From an uncultured Bacteroidia bacterium (GTDB lineage Bacteria > Bacteroidota > Bacteroidia > Bacteroidales > ML635J-15): a DNA stretch of 64,000 nt. The notes below the pieces were generated by a model that saw only the letters and a program-made list of their open reading frames with translations, did not search any database and was not told the origin of the DNA. Both the position numbers and the translations under genes were made by a program. Location of the stretch: positions 310,001-374,000 of the forward strand of contig CADCCZ010000001.1 of assembly GCA_902800045.1 (NCBI GenBank). Reading direction: 5' to 3'. Positions 17,514 to 25,836 of the stretch are shown here, piece after piece. Each line of letters starts with the position of its first letter. Position 1 is the stretch's first letter.

Positions 17514-18785
17514 TTATCCCTTTACTACTAGGATTTCGTCCCAATTGGTAGTGTATTGAGGCGATAGATGCTCTCGTTTGATATTTAACTTGTTGTCGCC
17601 TTGCACGGCGTTGCGGACAGTGCCACGGCCGTTTCGGCGGTTTATCTCGTCGATGGTTTGCTGGAGTGCCGAAAGCTTGCTGCGGTTGCGAGGGTCGAAA
17701 AGGTTGCCTTGCACGGCATTGGCAGGTATAATGTCCCATAGTATGACACCTGCTTTTTTGTATGTGAAATTGCCATTGCGGTAATTTTCGCGCAATCCTT
17801 CAATGGCAGTCTTTATTATTTCGGAAGTTTCGTTTGTGCCAATGTCGAGGCGGATGTTATGATTAATGAAATCTTGCGGTACGTCGGTGCGAAATCTGCT
17901 GGTATATGCAAAGACTGTCATTTGGCGGCATATTGTGTTTTGTTCGCGCAGTTTGCGTGCACAGTCGGATGCAAAGTTGGCTATGGCTTCCTCTAGTTCG
18001 TGCCTGTCGGAAATTCCCTCGCCAGCAAAACTGCGGCTAACACAGATGCTCTTCTTGGCAGGAAGTTCGTCGAGGCTTATGCATGCTTCGCCATGCAGTT
18101 CACGCCATGTACGATACCCTGTGATGCTGAATGCTGAGCGTACCCATTCTCCGTCGAGGCGGGCAAAGTCGGCAGCCGTGCGTATTCCATATTTCGACAA
18201 ATGCTCCTTTATCTTGCGTCCTATTCCAAACACGTCGCCCACTTCGAAAAGTTCGAGTGCTTTCTGCCGTTTTTCGTCGGTGTCGATAATGCAGCAGCCG
18301 TGGTAGCCTTTGTATTTCTTGGCAAATTTGCTTGCAACTTTGGCAAGAGTGCGTGTGGGGGCTATGCCGAGCGAAATAGGGATTCCTGTGCCTTTCGCTA
18401 CAGATTTTACAATCTCCTGACCATATTTCTGCAGATATTTGCTGTCGCCCATGTCGGAGAAGTCGATGAAAGCCTCGTCGATGGAATACTGGTCGAGCTT
18501 GGGCGTGTAGCAGGAGAGAAGCGACATCACACGGCGGCTCATGTCGCCATATAGAACATAGTTCGACGAGAACAATGCTATCTCGTATTTCTCCACTTCC
18601 TTGCGTATCTGGAACAGAGGAACGCCCATTTTGATGCCGAGAGCCTTGGCTTCGTTGGAACGGGAGATTACGCATCCGTCGTTGCTCGATAGCACTAGCA
18701 CAGGCTTTCCGTTGAGGTCGGGACGGAAAACTCGTTCGCACGAGACGAAGAAATTGTTGCAGTCGGCTAGTCCAAAGAGAGGCAT
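17514..18785 (-). CDS. umuC: Y-family DNA polymerase V catalytic subunit UmuC
   Basis: 423 residues, normal for UmuC. It is a translesion polymerase that copies past damaged bases, normally activated by processed UmuD. The N-terminus FGLADCNNFFVSCERVF carries the first catalytic Asp (Asp8), and the palm motif YSIDEAFIDFSD carries Asp103 and Glu104. Later come the thumb helix-hairpin-helix region (VGDVFGIGRKIKEHLSKYGI) and the little-finger domain (KSICVSRSFAGE). Polymerase motifs look intact. It lies 264 bases downstream of umuD, separated by tandem repeats that contain palindromes, an unusual gap since umuD and umuC usually touch or overlap. Confidence 0.95.
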   Translation of the reverse strand: MPLFGLADCNNFFVSCERVFRPDLNGKPVLVLSSNDGCVISRSNEAKALGIKMGVPLFQIRKEVEKYEIALFSSNYVLYGDMSRRVMSLLSCYTPKLDQYSIDEAFIDFSDMGDSKYLQKYGQEIVKSVAKGTGIPISLGIAPTRTLAKVASKFAKKYKGYHGCCIIDTDEKRQKALELFEVGDVFGIGRKIKEHLSKYGIRTAADFARLDGEWVRSAFSITGYRTWRELHGEACISLDELPAKKSICVSRSFAGEGISDRHELEEAIANFASDCARKLREQNTICRQMTVFAYTSRFRTDVPQDFINHNIRLDIGTNETSEIIKTAIEGLRENYRNGNFTYKKAGVILWDIIPANAVQGNLFDPRNRSKLSALQQTIDEINRRNGRGTVRNAVQGDNKLNIKREHLSPQYTTNWDEILVVKG

Positions 18786-18792
18786 GTGTTTA

Positions 18793-18984
18793 TTTTTGTT
18801 TCTGGTTTCTAAGTTTTTGAGTTTCTTGTTGGGTCGTGGCGCGCCGCGACAGTACTAGTGTTTTTTGTTTCTAAGTTTCTGGGTTTCTTGTTGGGTCGTG
18901 GCGTGCCGCGACAGTACTATTGTTTTTTGTTTCTAAGTTCCTAAGTTTCTTGTTGGGTCGTGGCGTGTCGCGATAGTATTAATG
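18793..18984. repeat. Three imperfect tandem repeats of about 62 bp, each with an 18-bp palindrome
   Basis: Units at about 18793-18860 (slightly longer), 18861-18922 and 18923-18984. Each has a T-rich half (TTTCTAAGTTTCT-type) followed by GTCGTGGCG(C/T)G(C/T)CGCGA and AGTA(C/T)T. In the first unit the core GTCGTGGCGCGCCGCGAC is an almost perfect palindrome. The repeats fill the gap between umuD and umuC. They are noncoding and too few and too close to be a CRISPR. Confidence 0.85.
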
Positions 18985-19019
18985 TTTCAAGTTTTAAAGT
19001 TCCAAAAAGTTGTTGTTTG

Positions 19020-19039
19020 AGACGCAAAATTTTGCGTCT
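19020..19039. repeat. Perfect 20-bp palindrome downstream of umuD
   Basis: AGACGCAAAATTTTGCGTCT, followed by GTAC. It lies 10 bases past the umuD stop. A copy with one base changed lies inside the GH53 gene at 34670-34689. It could act as a weak transcription stop or RNA hairpin, but the copy inside a gene suggests a mobile palindromic element. Confidence 0.85.
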
Positions 19040-19049
19040 GTACTAAGAG

Positions 19050-19502
19050 TTATCGTATCTTTTTTATTGTGTATGTTACAACGCCCCAAATTACAAGATC
19101 GTTCCCGTCGGTAATCTTTGTCGGTTTCGATTTGCTGTCGGCTGGCAGTAGCCAGGCACATTTTTGCTTCTTGTCGATTTGAAGGCGACGAAGGACGAAT
19201 TCTCCGTCGAGGTGTGCGACAACAATATCTCCATCTTTTGCGTCAAGCGACTTGTCGATAACCACCATGTCTCCATTTCCGATTCCTGCGTCCTTCATCG
19301 TGTCGCCTTCGACGCGGGCGAAAAATGTTGTTTCGCGGTGACGAACAAGCACTCGGTTCAGATCGATAGTGCCGTTCATGTAGTTTTGGGCTGGTGAAGG
19401 AAATCCTGCATGAAGAGCATTGGGATTGTAACTCTCGGTGGCAAAGTTGCTTGTGTCGATGTCATCGGCAGCAATTGTCGACAATTTTGAATATTCTTCC
19501 AT
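19050..19502 (-). CDS. umuD: UmuD-like protein with substituted catalytic dyad
   Basis: 150 residues of the LexA/UmuD S24 peptidase family. In SOS mutagenesis, UmuD cuts itself with a Ser-Lys dyad and the product activates UmuC. The self-cleavage site is kept (Ala32-Gly33 in HAGFPSPA, matching Cys-Gly in E. coli CGFPSPA). However the Ser nucleophile position reads EGDTM, so Thr68 (codon ACG) replaces Ser60 of E. coli, and the general base position in GEFVLRRL is Arg105 (codon CGT) in place of Lys97. The rest of the fold (NGDMVVID, DGDIVVAHLDGEF, VIWGVV) is well conserved and the frame is open, so it does not look decayed. It starts 11 bases after lptD and precedes umuC. Whether it can still cleave is uncertain. 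Confidence 0.92.
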   Translation of the reverse strand: MEEYSKLSTIAADDIDTSNFATESYNPNALHAGFPSPAQNYMNGTIDLNRVLVRHRETTFFARVEGDTMKDAGIGNGDMVVIDKSLDAKDGDIVVAHLDGEFVLRRLQIDKKQKCAWLLPADSKSKPTKITDGNDLVIWGVVTYTIKKIR

Positions 19503-19513
19503 GGCGTTGATGT

Positions 19514-22186
19514 TTAGTTGTAGAAATTGTCGAACCAGCTTCTGCGCTTGTTGAGTTTCAAATCCTGTAGCATCGAGGCCTTAACATTTATCTGGAAAGC
19601 ATACGACTTGTGCTGTCCGAACGGAACAACGTGCAGGCTCATTTCCCAGCAGTGTAGGTCGCGATATATGTCGATTGTGGTCGGGCTCATCTTTTTTGCT
19701 TCGATGTCGTAACCGGTTGCCACGCTAATCTTCCATTTCTTTGTAATGTTGAGTTCTCCCGAGAAGTTGAGCGTTTGGGTAATCTTGGCTTCATCGTATG
19801 GCTTGGTATACCTGAAAGTGTAGCTTACGCGCAAATTCCATGGCACATTGAAATCGACGTAGCTGTTTGGGTATCCGTAAATTATGTCGTACATGCTTTG
19901 TTGCGCCTCCTCGATTTTCTTGTCGCGTGCCTTCGAATTAAGAGAGAAACCTGCTGTAATATAGCCTATTGTCATTCTGACAAGGTGACCATTGTCCTTT
20001 ACTAGGGCTTTGTTTATACGTTGGTAGTTGCCGTATTCGTTCTGCGCAATGGCGTACGGGTCAAGCGAGGTGTTGAACGAAATGTCAACGACCTTGATTC
20101 TTGTTCGTCCGCTAATGCTGATTGGCGCCCAGCGAAGGCTGTCGGCGAATATGTTGTAGTTCGTCGATATGTTGAAGCTTTCGAGCAGTTTAATCTTGGT
20201 ATTATCCTTTGTTGTGTCCTTCAGGTTGCGGAGTTTCATTTCGAGGTTGTTGCCAAGGGTTATGTTAACCGAACCTGAGCCGCCTTTGCTCGGTGTCCCG
20301 TAGGGCAGTCCCTCGAACATAGAGTACAAATTCGATACTGTATCGTACTGACCGGTGGAGTTGTTGTACATTACTCGGTTATACGAGCCATAGTACTTGT
20401 ATTTTTCTTTGCCGAAGTCGGGTACATAGTTGAAACTTACACTGGGCGAGAATACATGGCGCAGTGCTTTAACCTTGCCTTTTCGGAAGTTGAACATACC
20501 GTATATTGTGGTCGACCACGACAGCGATGCGTTGTAGTCCCATACGCGGGCAAAGGTTGATGCGTAATCGGTTTCTAGCAGGTTCTCGCTTTGGTTCCAC
20601 TCCTTTGTAAAACGCTTGAAATACCATCTTTCGTTGTAGTTGAACGATGGAGTTAATGTGGTGTATTTGAACAGTTTGAACGATGCGTTTATTGGAATTC
20701 GGTGAACAATACCGTTGGTAATACTGTCGTATGGTATGTTGAAGAAGTCGGCATCGTTGGTCCTAATCTTATTGGTGGCGTTCATTGTGTAGGCGATGGA
20801 AATTTTCTCGTAGAAACGGCTCTTTCCTACAGATTTCTTGCGCTTGAACGGGTAAATACGACTCATATTGAAGGCAAATTCAGGTAAGGTGAGGTCGATA
20901 CTTCCGGTGTTGCTGTTTTGCGAATGCTTAAGTGCTACCGACATGCTGAGCGGAGTGTTTGGGAACACGTAGCTGTACGAAATACTCGACTGCTTGGTCG
21001 AGGTCATGTAGTTGTTGACGTTGTACGAGTTGTATTTGTCATAGTCGGTACTGCTCATGTTTACGTCGGCAGAGAAAGTGGAGTTGGGGTTGGCTTTCGA
21101 ATCCTGTGTGAACTTCCATCTCAATGCATACTGGTTTGACGCGGAGAAGTTCGATAATCCTCTGTAACCAAATATGTTGCGGTTGTATTTGAAACTCAGC
21201 GATCCGTTGAACTTGTATCGCAACTTGTAGTTCATTATCATTCCTGCGCCCCAGCTGCCTTTCGAGTATATGTCGCCCAGCAACGAAAGGTCGACATAGT
21301 CGTTGATTGCCCAGTAGTAGCCGCCGTTGCGAAGGAAGAAACCACGGTTTTCCTCGTCGCCGAATTCGGGGATAAGTATTCCCGACGTGCCACCCTTCTT
21401 GTTGGGGAAGAATCCGAACGGAATGCCGATAGGCGTCGGGATGTCTTCGATTACTAGGTTTGCCGGTCCCGAAATTATCTTGTCGTCGGGAATGACGATT
21501 GCTTTCGACAGGTTGAAATAGAAGTGCGGGTCGGGTAGGTCGCAGGTGGTGAACTTGCCATGAGTCATGTGTACATGCTTGTTCTCGTGCAGTTTTGTCT
21601 TCCCACCGATGAGGTAGGCACCGTCGTATTCTGTAGTTACGTTCTTTATTATTCCTTTCTTGGAGTTGAAGTTGTACCTTATCGTGTCGGCGACAAATGT
21701 CTCGTCGCCCTGGTTGAATTCCGGCTTGCCGACAATCGAATCGCCGTCGGTGCGTCCGTATGCATATACTTCTTTCTTGTCGAGGTCAACTTCGATGAAG
21801 GCGGCATTTATTGTCATGTCTTCGTACTTTACGACAGCGTTTCCGTAAAGGAAAGCCTTGCGGTTTCTCATGTCGTTGAGCAGCGAATCGTCTGAATTAT
21901 AGTAAACTGGCACGTCGAAATCCTTGGAGGTGCCATGCTTTTGCTTTTTTATGTCTGGAAATGCTATTGTGTCGACTTTTAGTGTGTCGGATGTCATTGA
22001 AATAGAGTCGGTTACTGCTGGTATCGAGTCGGGTGACTCTACTTTCGAAGGTTTGGTTGAAGTACTATCTTGAGAGGGTGTAACTTGCGATAGCACAACG
22101 GAGTTCGCAATGAAAATTGCAAAAAATGTAAATAATAGTTTATGCAAAACTTTTTTTAGTAATATGAAATTCTTACTTTTGCACAA
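19514..22186 (-). CDS. lptD: LPS-assembly outer-membrane protein LptD-like
   Basis: 890 residues from a TTG at 22186; a TTG at 22147 gives a tidier signal peptide (HKLLFTFFAIFIANSVVLSQ) and is equally possible, and no ATG is available. Residues about 35-85 are a Ser/Thr/Asp-rich linker. Residues about 100-230 are an OstA/LptA-like jellyroll (GNAVVKYEDMTINAAFIEVDL, YAYGRTD), and the rest is a large outer-membrane barrel ending in Phe-Tyr-Asn. The motif GPANLVIEDIPTPIGIPFGFFP is typical of Bacteroidota LptD. The protein inserts lipopolysaccharide into the outer leaflet, usually with LptE, which is not seen here. Its start is about 24 bases from the divergent amidase promoter region, and umuD follows 11 bases downstream. 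Confidence 0.88.
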   Translation of the reverse strand: MCKSKNFILLKKVLHKLLFTFFAIFIANSVVLSQVTPSQDSTSTKPSKVESPDSIPAVTDSISMTSDTLKVDTIAFPDIKKQKHGTSKDFDVPVYYNSDDSLLNDMRNRKAFLYGNAVVKYEDMTINAAFIEVDLDKKEVYAYGRTDGDSIVGKPEFNQGDETFVADTIRYNFNSKKGIIKNVTTEYDGAYLIGGKTKLHENKHVHMTHGKFTTCDLPDPHFYFNLSKAIVIPDDKIISGPANLVIEDIPTPIGIPFGFFPNKKGGTSGILIPEFGDEENRGFFLRNGGYYWAINDYVDLSLLGDIYSKGSWGAGMIMNYKLRYKFNGSLSFKYNRNIFGYRGLSNFSASNQYALRWKFTQDSKANPNSTFSADVNMSSTDYDKYNSYNVNNYMTSTKQSSISYSYVFPNTPLSMSVALKHSQNSNTGSIDLTLPEFAFNMSRIYPFKRKKSVGKSRFYEKISIAYTMNATNKIRTNDADFFNIPYDSITNGIVHRIPINASFKLFKYTTLTPSFNYNERWYFKRFTKEWNQSENLLETDYASTFARVWDYNASLSWSTTIYGMFNFRKGKVKALRHVFSPSVSFNYVPDFGKEKYKYYGSYNRVMYNNSTGQYDTVSNLYSMFEGLPYGTPSKGGSGSVNITLGNNLEMKLRNLKDTTKDNTKIKLLESFNISTNYNIFADSLRWAPISISGRTRIKVVDISFNTSLDPYAIAQNEYGNYQRINKALVKDNGHLVRMTIGYITAGFSLNSKARDKKIEEAQQSMYDIIYGYPNSYVDFNVPWNLRVSYTFRYTKPYDEAKITQTLNFSGELNITKKWKISVATGYDIEAKKMSPTTIDIYRDLHCWEMSLHVVPFGQHKSYAFQINVKASMLQDLKLNKRRSWFDNFYN
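22174..22181 (+). promoter_or_regulatory. Bacteroidota -7 promoter element for the amidase-mlaD genes
   Basis: TACTTTTG followed by C, matching TAnnTTTG, with a T-run (TTTT) 19 bases upstream in the -33 position. It overlaps the 5' end of the divergent lptD reading frame. Confidence 0.5.
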
Positions 22187-22236
22187 AATTTGTTATACTC
22201 CGTTTTCATGTGAAAATTGGTGCAAAGATAATAAAT

Positions 22237-23475
22237 ATGATAAAATTTATGTTGCAAAAAATAAGTATAGCATTAATGGTTGTTCTGATGATGGCAATCT
22301 TTCCGCATGTCGCTGATGCACAGGGTGCTAAGGCAAAGGGCTTGAGTGTTGTCGTCATTGACCCTGGACATGGAGGAAAGGATCCGGGTGCATTGGGAAA
22401 GACCGCAAAAGAGAAGGATGTCGTGCTTGCAGTCGCGCTGAAGCTAGGAAACCTGATAAAGAAAAATTATCCCAACGTAAAGGTTTTGTATACTCGCGAC
22501 AAGGATGTGTTTGTGGAATTGGGCGAGCGTGCCAACATAGCAAATCGAAACAATGCCGACCTTTTTATATCTATACATGCGAATTCGGTTGATGGCAATA
22601 CATCTTCGCATGGAACAGAGACATTTGTCATGGGTTTGCATAAGAACGAAGCGAACCTCGCTGTTGCAAAGCGCGAAAACTCGGTAATCTTGCAGGAGGA
22701 CAATTATTCGTCGAAGTACGATGGCTTCGATCCCAACGACCCAGAGAGCAACATTATCTTCAGCTTGTTCCAGAATGCCTATTCCGACCAGAGTCTGTTG
22801 CTTGCCGCTTCGATAGAGGAGGAGTTCAAGACTTCGATAAAGCGTTACGACCGAGGTGTGAAGCAGGCCGGTTTCCTTGTGCTTTGGAAGACCGCCATGC
22901 CTAGCGTACTTGTCGAACTTGGTTTCATGAGCAATCCCGAAGAGGAACAGTATATGAAGTCTGACGCTGGTCAGACCGAACTTGCTGTGTCGCTATACAA
23001 TGCCTTTGCAAAATATAAGTCGCAGTACGACAATTCGTCTGTTTACTTGGAGAAAGTTCCGACCCGTCCTGCGTCGGCACAGCCGAAAGAACCCGAAAAA
23101 ACTGAAGTCGATACAGCCAAGACGCCTGTTGCTCAGGCTCAGTCTGAAAGCGGCAAGACAAACGTTTCGACCGACAAGCCTAAAGAGCCAGCTCCAAAGG
23201 CCGACGACAACTCTGGTATTTTATTTAAGGTGCAGATAAGGATGTCGCCTAAGGAAATCGAGGTAAACGAAAAGAATTTTGGAAAATATTACGATAAGGT
23301 ATCGTACTATATGCACGATGGCAGCTACAAGTACACCGTCGGCGCCGAAAAGGACTATAATGCGATACTGAAGTTTTTCCACGAAGTTAAGCCGTCGTAT
23401 CCGGGCTGTTTTGTGATAGCGCTTAAGGACGGCAAGAGAATGGATTTAAACGAAGCAATAAAAGCAACAAAGTGA
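22237..23475 (+). CDS. N-acetylmuramoyl-L-alanine amidase with C-terminal SPOR-like domain
   Basis: 412 residues from the ATG at 22237; an in-frame GTG at 22210 and an ATG at 22249 are alternatives, but 22237 gives a good signal peptide ending VADAQ. The Amidase_3 domain (about residues 35-265) cuts the bond between muramic acid and L-Ala in peptidoglycan. Zinc and catalytic motifs are present: VIDPGHGGKDPGA, FISIHANS, and VLVELGFMSNPEEE with the catalytic Glu. A Pro/Lys/Glu-rich linker (about 275-325) leads to a C-terminal module starting ILFKVQIRMSP that resembles SPOR domains, which bind septal glycan. The next gene, 18 bases downstream, encodes an Mce protein with a related C-terminal module. 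Confidence 0.92.
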   Translation: MIKFMLQKISIALMVVLMMAIFPHVADAQGAKAKGLSVVVIDPGHGGKDPGALGKTAKEKDVVLAVALKLGNLIKKNYPNVKVLYTRDKDVFVELGERANIANRNNADLFISIHANSVDGNTSSHGTETFVMGLHKNEANLAVAKRENSVILQEDNYSSKYDGFDPNDPESNIIFSLFQNAYSDQSLLLAASIEEEFKTSIKRYDRGVKQAGFLVLWKTAMPSVLVELGFMSNPEEEQYMKSDAGQTELAVSLYNAFAKYKSQYDNSSVYLEKVPTRPASAQPKEPEKTEVDTAKTPVAQAQSESGKTNVSTDKPKEPAPKADDNSGILFKVQIRMSPKEIEVNEKNFGKYYDKVSYYMHDGSYKYTVGAEKDYNAILKFFHEVKPSYPGCFVIALKDGKRMDLNEAIKATK

Positions 23476-23493
23476 TAAAAAGTAAAAGGAACT

Positions 23494-24846
23494 ATGCAGA
23501 AGAAGAATAGGAAGTTTTTGATATATGGTATATTGGGAATCGTTGTTCTTGTTGTTACTTATTTCGGAATAGGGTTCCTGAAGGGTAGCCAGTTGTTCAA
23601 GAACACAAGCGAATATTATGTCTATTACGACCGCGTCGATGGCCTTAATACTTCGAGCCTTGTGCAGGTAAATGGCTACAAGATAGGTAAAGTTGCGAAG
23701 ATAGAATTGCTTCCCGATAAGGATTGCAAGCTGCTGGTAACTCTCGAACTGCAGAACGATTATCCGATTCCCGATTCTTCGATTGCAGCTATTGTAAGTA
23801 CCGACATTATGGGAACCAAGGGCATCGAGATGCGTTTCAGCGATAAGACTACATATCATAAGGCTGGCGATTTCCTCGTTGGTCAGACCCAGGAGAACCT
23901 TAAGGACCAGATAAGCGCCGAAGTGCTTCCTGTTAAGAAGGCTGTAGAAGACCTTATGGTCGAAATTACCGATGTGATTGATATAGTTTCGGGAGTTTTC
24001 AACGAGGATACACGTAGAAATCTTGAGGAAAGTTTTGCTTCGTTGAGAAATTCATTGATACACCTCGAGCATTCTGTTGGACGTATCGACAATATTATGG
24101 CAAAGGAAACAGATGATATTGTTGACATTCTTGCAAATGTGAAGACCTTGAGCGATTCGCTGGCAGCAAGCACCGACGATATTAATAATTTCATCAATAA
24201 TATATCAACATTCTCAGATACTCTTACCGCTTTGCACCTGACCAAGACCGTAAATGAAGTCAACAGCGTTGTTGCAAAGGTAAACAATATAGTTGACAAG
24301 GTCAATCGTGGCGAAGGTACGCTTGGCGAACTTATTCAGGACAATACTCTGGCCTTGCAGGTCGAAAATGCAGCTATGAATCTTGATAAGCTGTTGACCG
24401 ACATCCGTATTCATCCTAAGAAGTACATCAACTTGAGTGTATTTGGCGGAAAATCGTATTATGTGACCGACGAGGGCTATCTGTCCGAAAAGGATTTTGA
24501 TCGGATGAAGCAACAGCAGGAAAAAGACCTTGAAGATACACATAAGGAATTGCAGAAGGAATTGAAGGCAGAAACCAAGACAGGATTGTACTTTGCAATT
24601 CAGATATTGTCGTCGCCATCGAAGGCCGACATGACATCGCGCGAATTCAAGTCGCACAACGATGTAATAGAATTGCATAGCGACGGTCGCTACAGATATT
24701 TCCTATATCCGCATTCGAATCCAAAATACACCAATACATACTTGAAGGATGCTAAAAACGATTTTCCAGATGCTTTCCCTGTTGCAATCGAAAAGGGCAA
24801 GGTTATTTCTTACGATGAAGGTCGTTCAAGGTATAACGGAAAGTAG
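23494..24846 (+). CDS. Mce/MlaD family lipid-transport protein with SPOR-like tail
   Basis: 450 residues. One transmembrane helix near the N-terminus (FLIYGILGIVVLVVTYFGIGFL) anchors the protein in the inner membrane. An Mce (MlaD) domain covers about residues 40-115 (YYVYYDRVDGLNTSSLVQVNGYKIGKVAKIEL), followed by a long coiled-coil region (about 150-310), as in proteins that form lipid channels across the periplasm. The C-terminus (GLYFAIQILSSPSKADMTSREF) resembles the SPOR-like tail of the amidase directly upstream. The pairing of amidase and Mce protein is common in Bacteroidota. No MlaE/MlaF permease or ATPase is adjacent. Confidence 0.9.
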   Translation: MQKKNRKFLIYGILGIVVLVVTYFGIGFLKGSQLFKNTSEYYVYYDRVDGLNTSSLVQVNGYKIGKVAKIELLPDKDCKLLVTLELQNDYPIPDSSIAAIVSTDIMGTKGIEMRFSDKTTYHKAGDFLVGQTQENLKDQISAEVLPVKKAVEDLMVEITDVIDIVSGVFNEDTRRNLEESFASLRNSLIHLEHSVGRIDNIMAKETDDIVDILANVKTLSDSLAASTDDINNFINNISTFSDTLTALHLTKTVNEVNSVVAKVNNIVDKVNRGEGTLGELIQDNTLALQVENAAMNLDKLLTDIRIHPKKYINLSVFGGKSYYVTDEGYLSEKDFDRMKQQQEKDLEDTHKELQKELKAETKTGLYFAIQILSSPSKADMTSREFKSHNDVIELHSDGRYRYFLYPHSNPKYTNTYLKDAKNDFPDAFPVAIEKGKVISYDEGRSRYNGK

Positions 24847-24987
24847 GAGATGGGTTTGACTTAAAAAATGCTCGCGGACGATAGTTCTCCATTTTTTTGT
24901 AAAAAATAAAAGTTCCAGGCAACGAAATAGATATTTATGTTGTCATAATAGAAAGAGAATGTTGTGCGTAATTAAAAGTGTGAAAAG

Positions 24988-25650
24988 ATGAAGAAGCTAG
25001 TATTTATTGTGGCCACTATGCTATTTTCTTTGCAAGCATATTGCCAATGCGATACTGTATATGGTTCGGAAATTGAAATTGAATCGTTCACAATTTCGGC
25101 AACCGAAGGCGGATATGTTCTAATAGAATGGACAACAAGTTCAGAAAAGCATAATGTAGGATTTTTAATAAGACGGTTAAATCCAGATGGCAACTGGTTT
25201 ATATTGTCTAATTGTGGTTGTGATAGTGTATGCGAAAGTCTCAATTATTATTATGTTGTGGATTCATTCCCTACAACAACAGCATGTTATGACTTGCATT
25301 CTGTGGATGTATTTAATCCGAGTGGTGGTCCATTGCCAGGGCAGGGGGCAATGTGGATTGGCGATAGCTTATTTTATCCCGAACCTGAGTGCGTTGATGT
25401 TGAACTGCCCAATAGGATTTTGCAAGGTTCATGTGTAGAACCCATGGTAATTAACGATGGCGGTATTCTCGTGGTTGCAGGAGAAGACAGTTGCGATGTT
25501 TTGATAACAAATGTTTTAGGTTCGCGAGTGTCAACGTTTAATCTAAAGTCTTTTGAAGAAAGACGTTTGGATTTGCGTTCAGGTATGTATTTGATCGCGT
25601 TTAAATACAAAGGAAAGTTAACAAATCCTCAGAAAATAATGGTATATTAA
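24988..25650 (+). CDS. Small secreted T9SS type A sorting-domain protein
   Basis: 220 residues with a signal peptide (MKKLVFIVATMLFSLQAYCQ). Residues 25-140 are Cys-containing and beta-rich (ISATEGGYVLIEWTTSS; about nine Cys). Residues about 150-220 resemble a T9SS type A sorting domain (DVLITNVLGSRVSTFNL, RRLDLRSGMYLIAFKY), although the leading part is divergent. It is a probable surface protein of unknown function. A terminator follows 41 bases after the stop. Confidence 0.75.
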   Translation: MKKLVFIVATMLFSLQAYCQCDTVYGSEIEIESFTISATEGGYVLIEWTTSSEKHNVGFLIRRLNPDGNWFILSNCGCDSVCESLNYYYVVDSFPTTTACYDLHSVDVFNPSGGPLPGQGAMWIGDSLFYPEPECVDVELPNRILQGSCVEPMVINDGGILVVAGEDSCDVLITNVLGSRVSTFNLKSFEERRLDLRSGMYLIAFKYKGKLTNPQKIMVY

Positions 25651-25690
25651 TATACCATATATCTTAACAAAATGGTTTGATTATTCGTTT

Positions 25691-25717
25691 AAAACAGGCG
25701 GCTTTTTCGCCAGTTTT
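25691..25717 (+). terminator. Rho-independent terminator after the small T9SS protein gene
   Basis: Stem AAAACAGGCG / CGCCAGTTTT (one mismatch) with a seven-base loop and a T-run. Plus-strand partner of the clpB terminator at 25783. Confidence 0.65.
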
Positions 25718-25782
25718 TTCATTATAACAGAAACTTCATTGGGACAAATATAGGGATTTTTTTCTGTTAGTTGCTAAATAAA

Positions 25783-25814
25783 AATCGGACAGACATTTAA
25801 TTGTCCGCCCGATT
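25783..25814 (-). terminator. Rho-independent terminator after clpB
   Basis: Minus-strand stem AATCGGGCGGACA / TGTCTGTCCGATT, then TTTTTA. It lies 23 bases past the clpB stop. Confidence 0.75.
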
Positions 25815-25836
25815 CCTTATACTATGAAAAGATTCT

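Noticed and set aside
18793..18984. CRISPR array
   Set aside because: The units are contiguous imperfect repeats without unique spacers, only three copies, and no cas genes are nearby.
17514..19502. umuDC as part of a prophage or integrated element
   Set aside because: No integrase, phage structural genes, attachment site or tRNA is in the window, and flanking genes are ordinary envelope genes.
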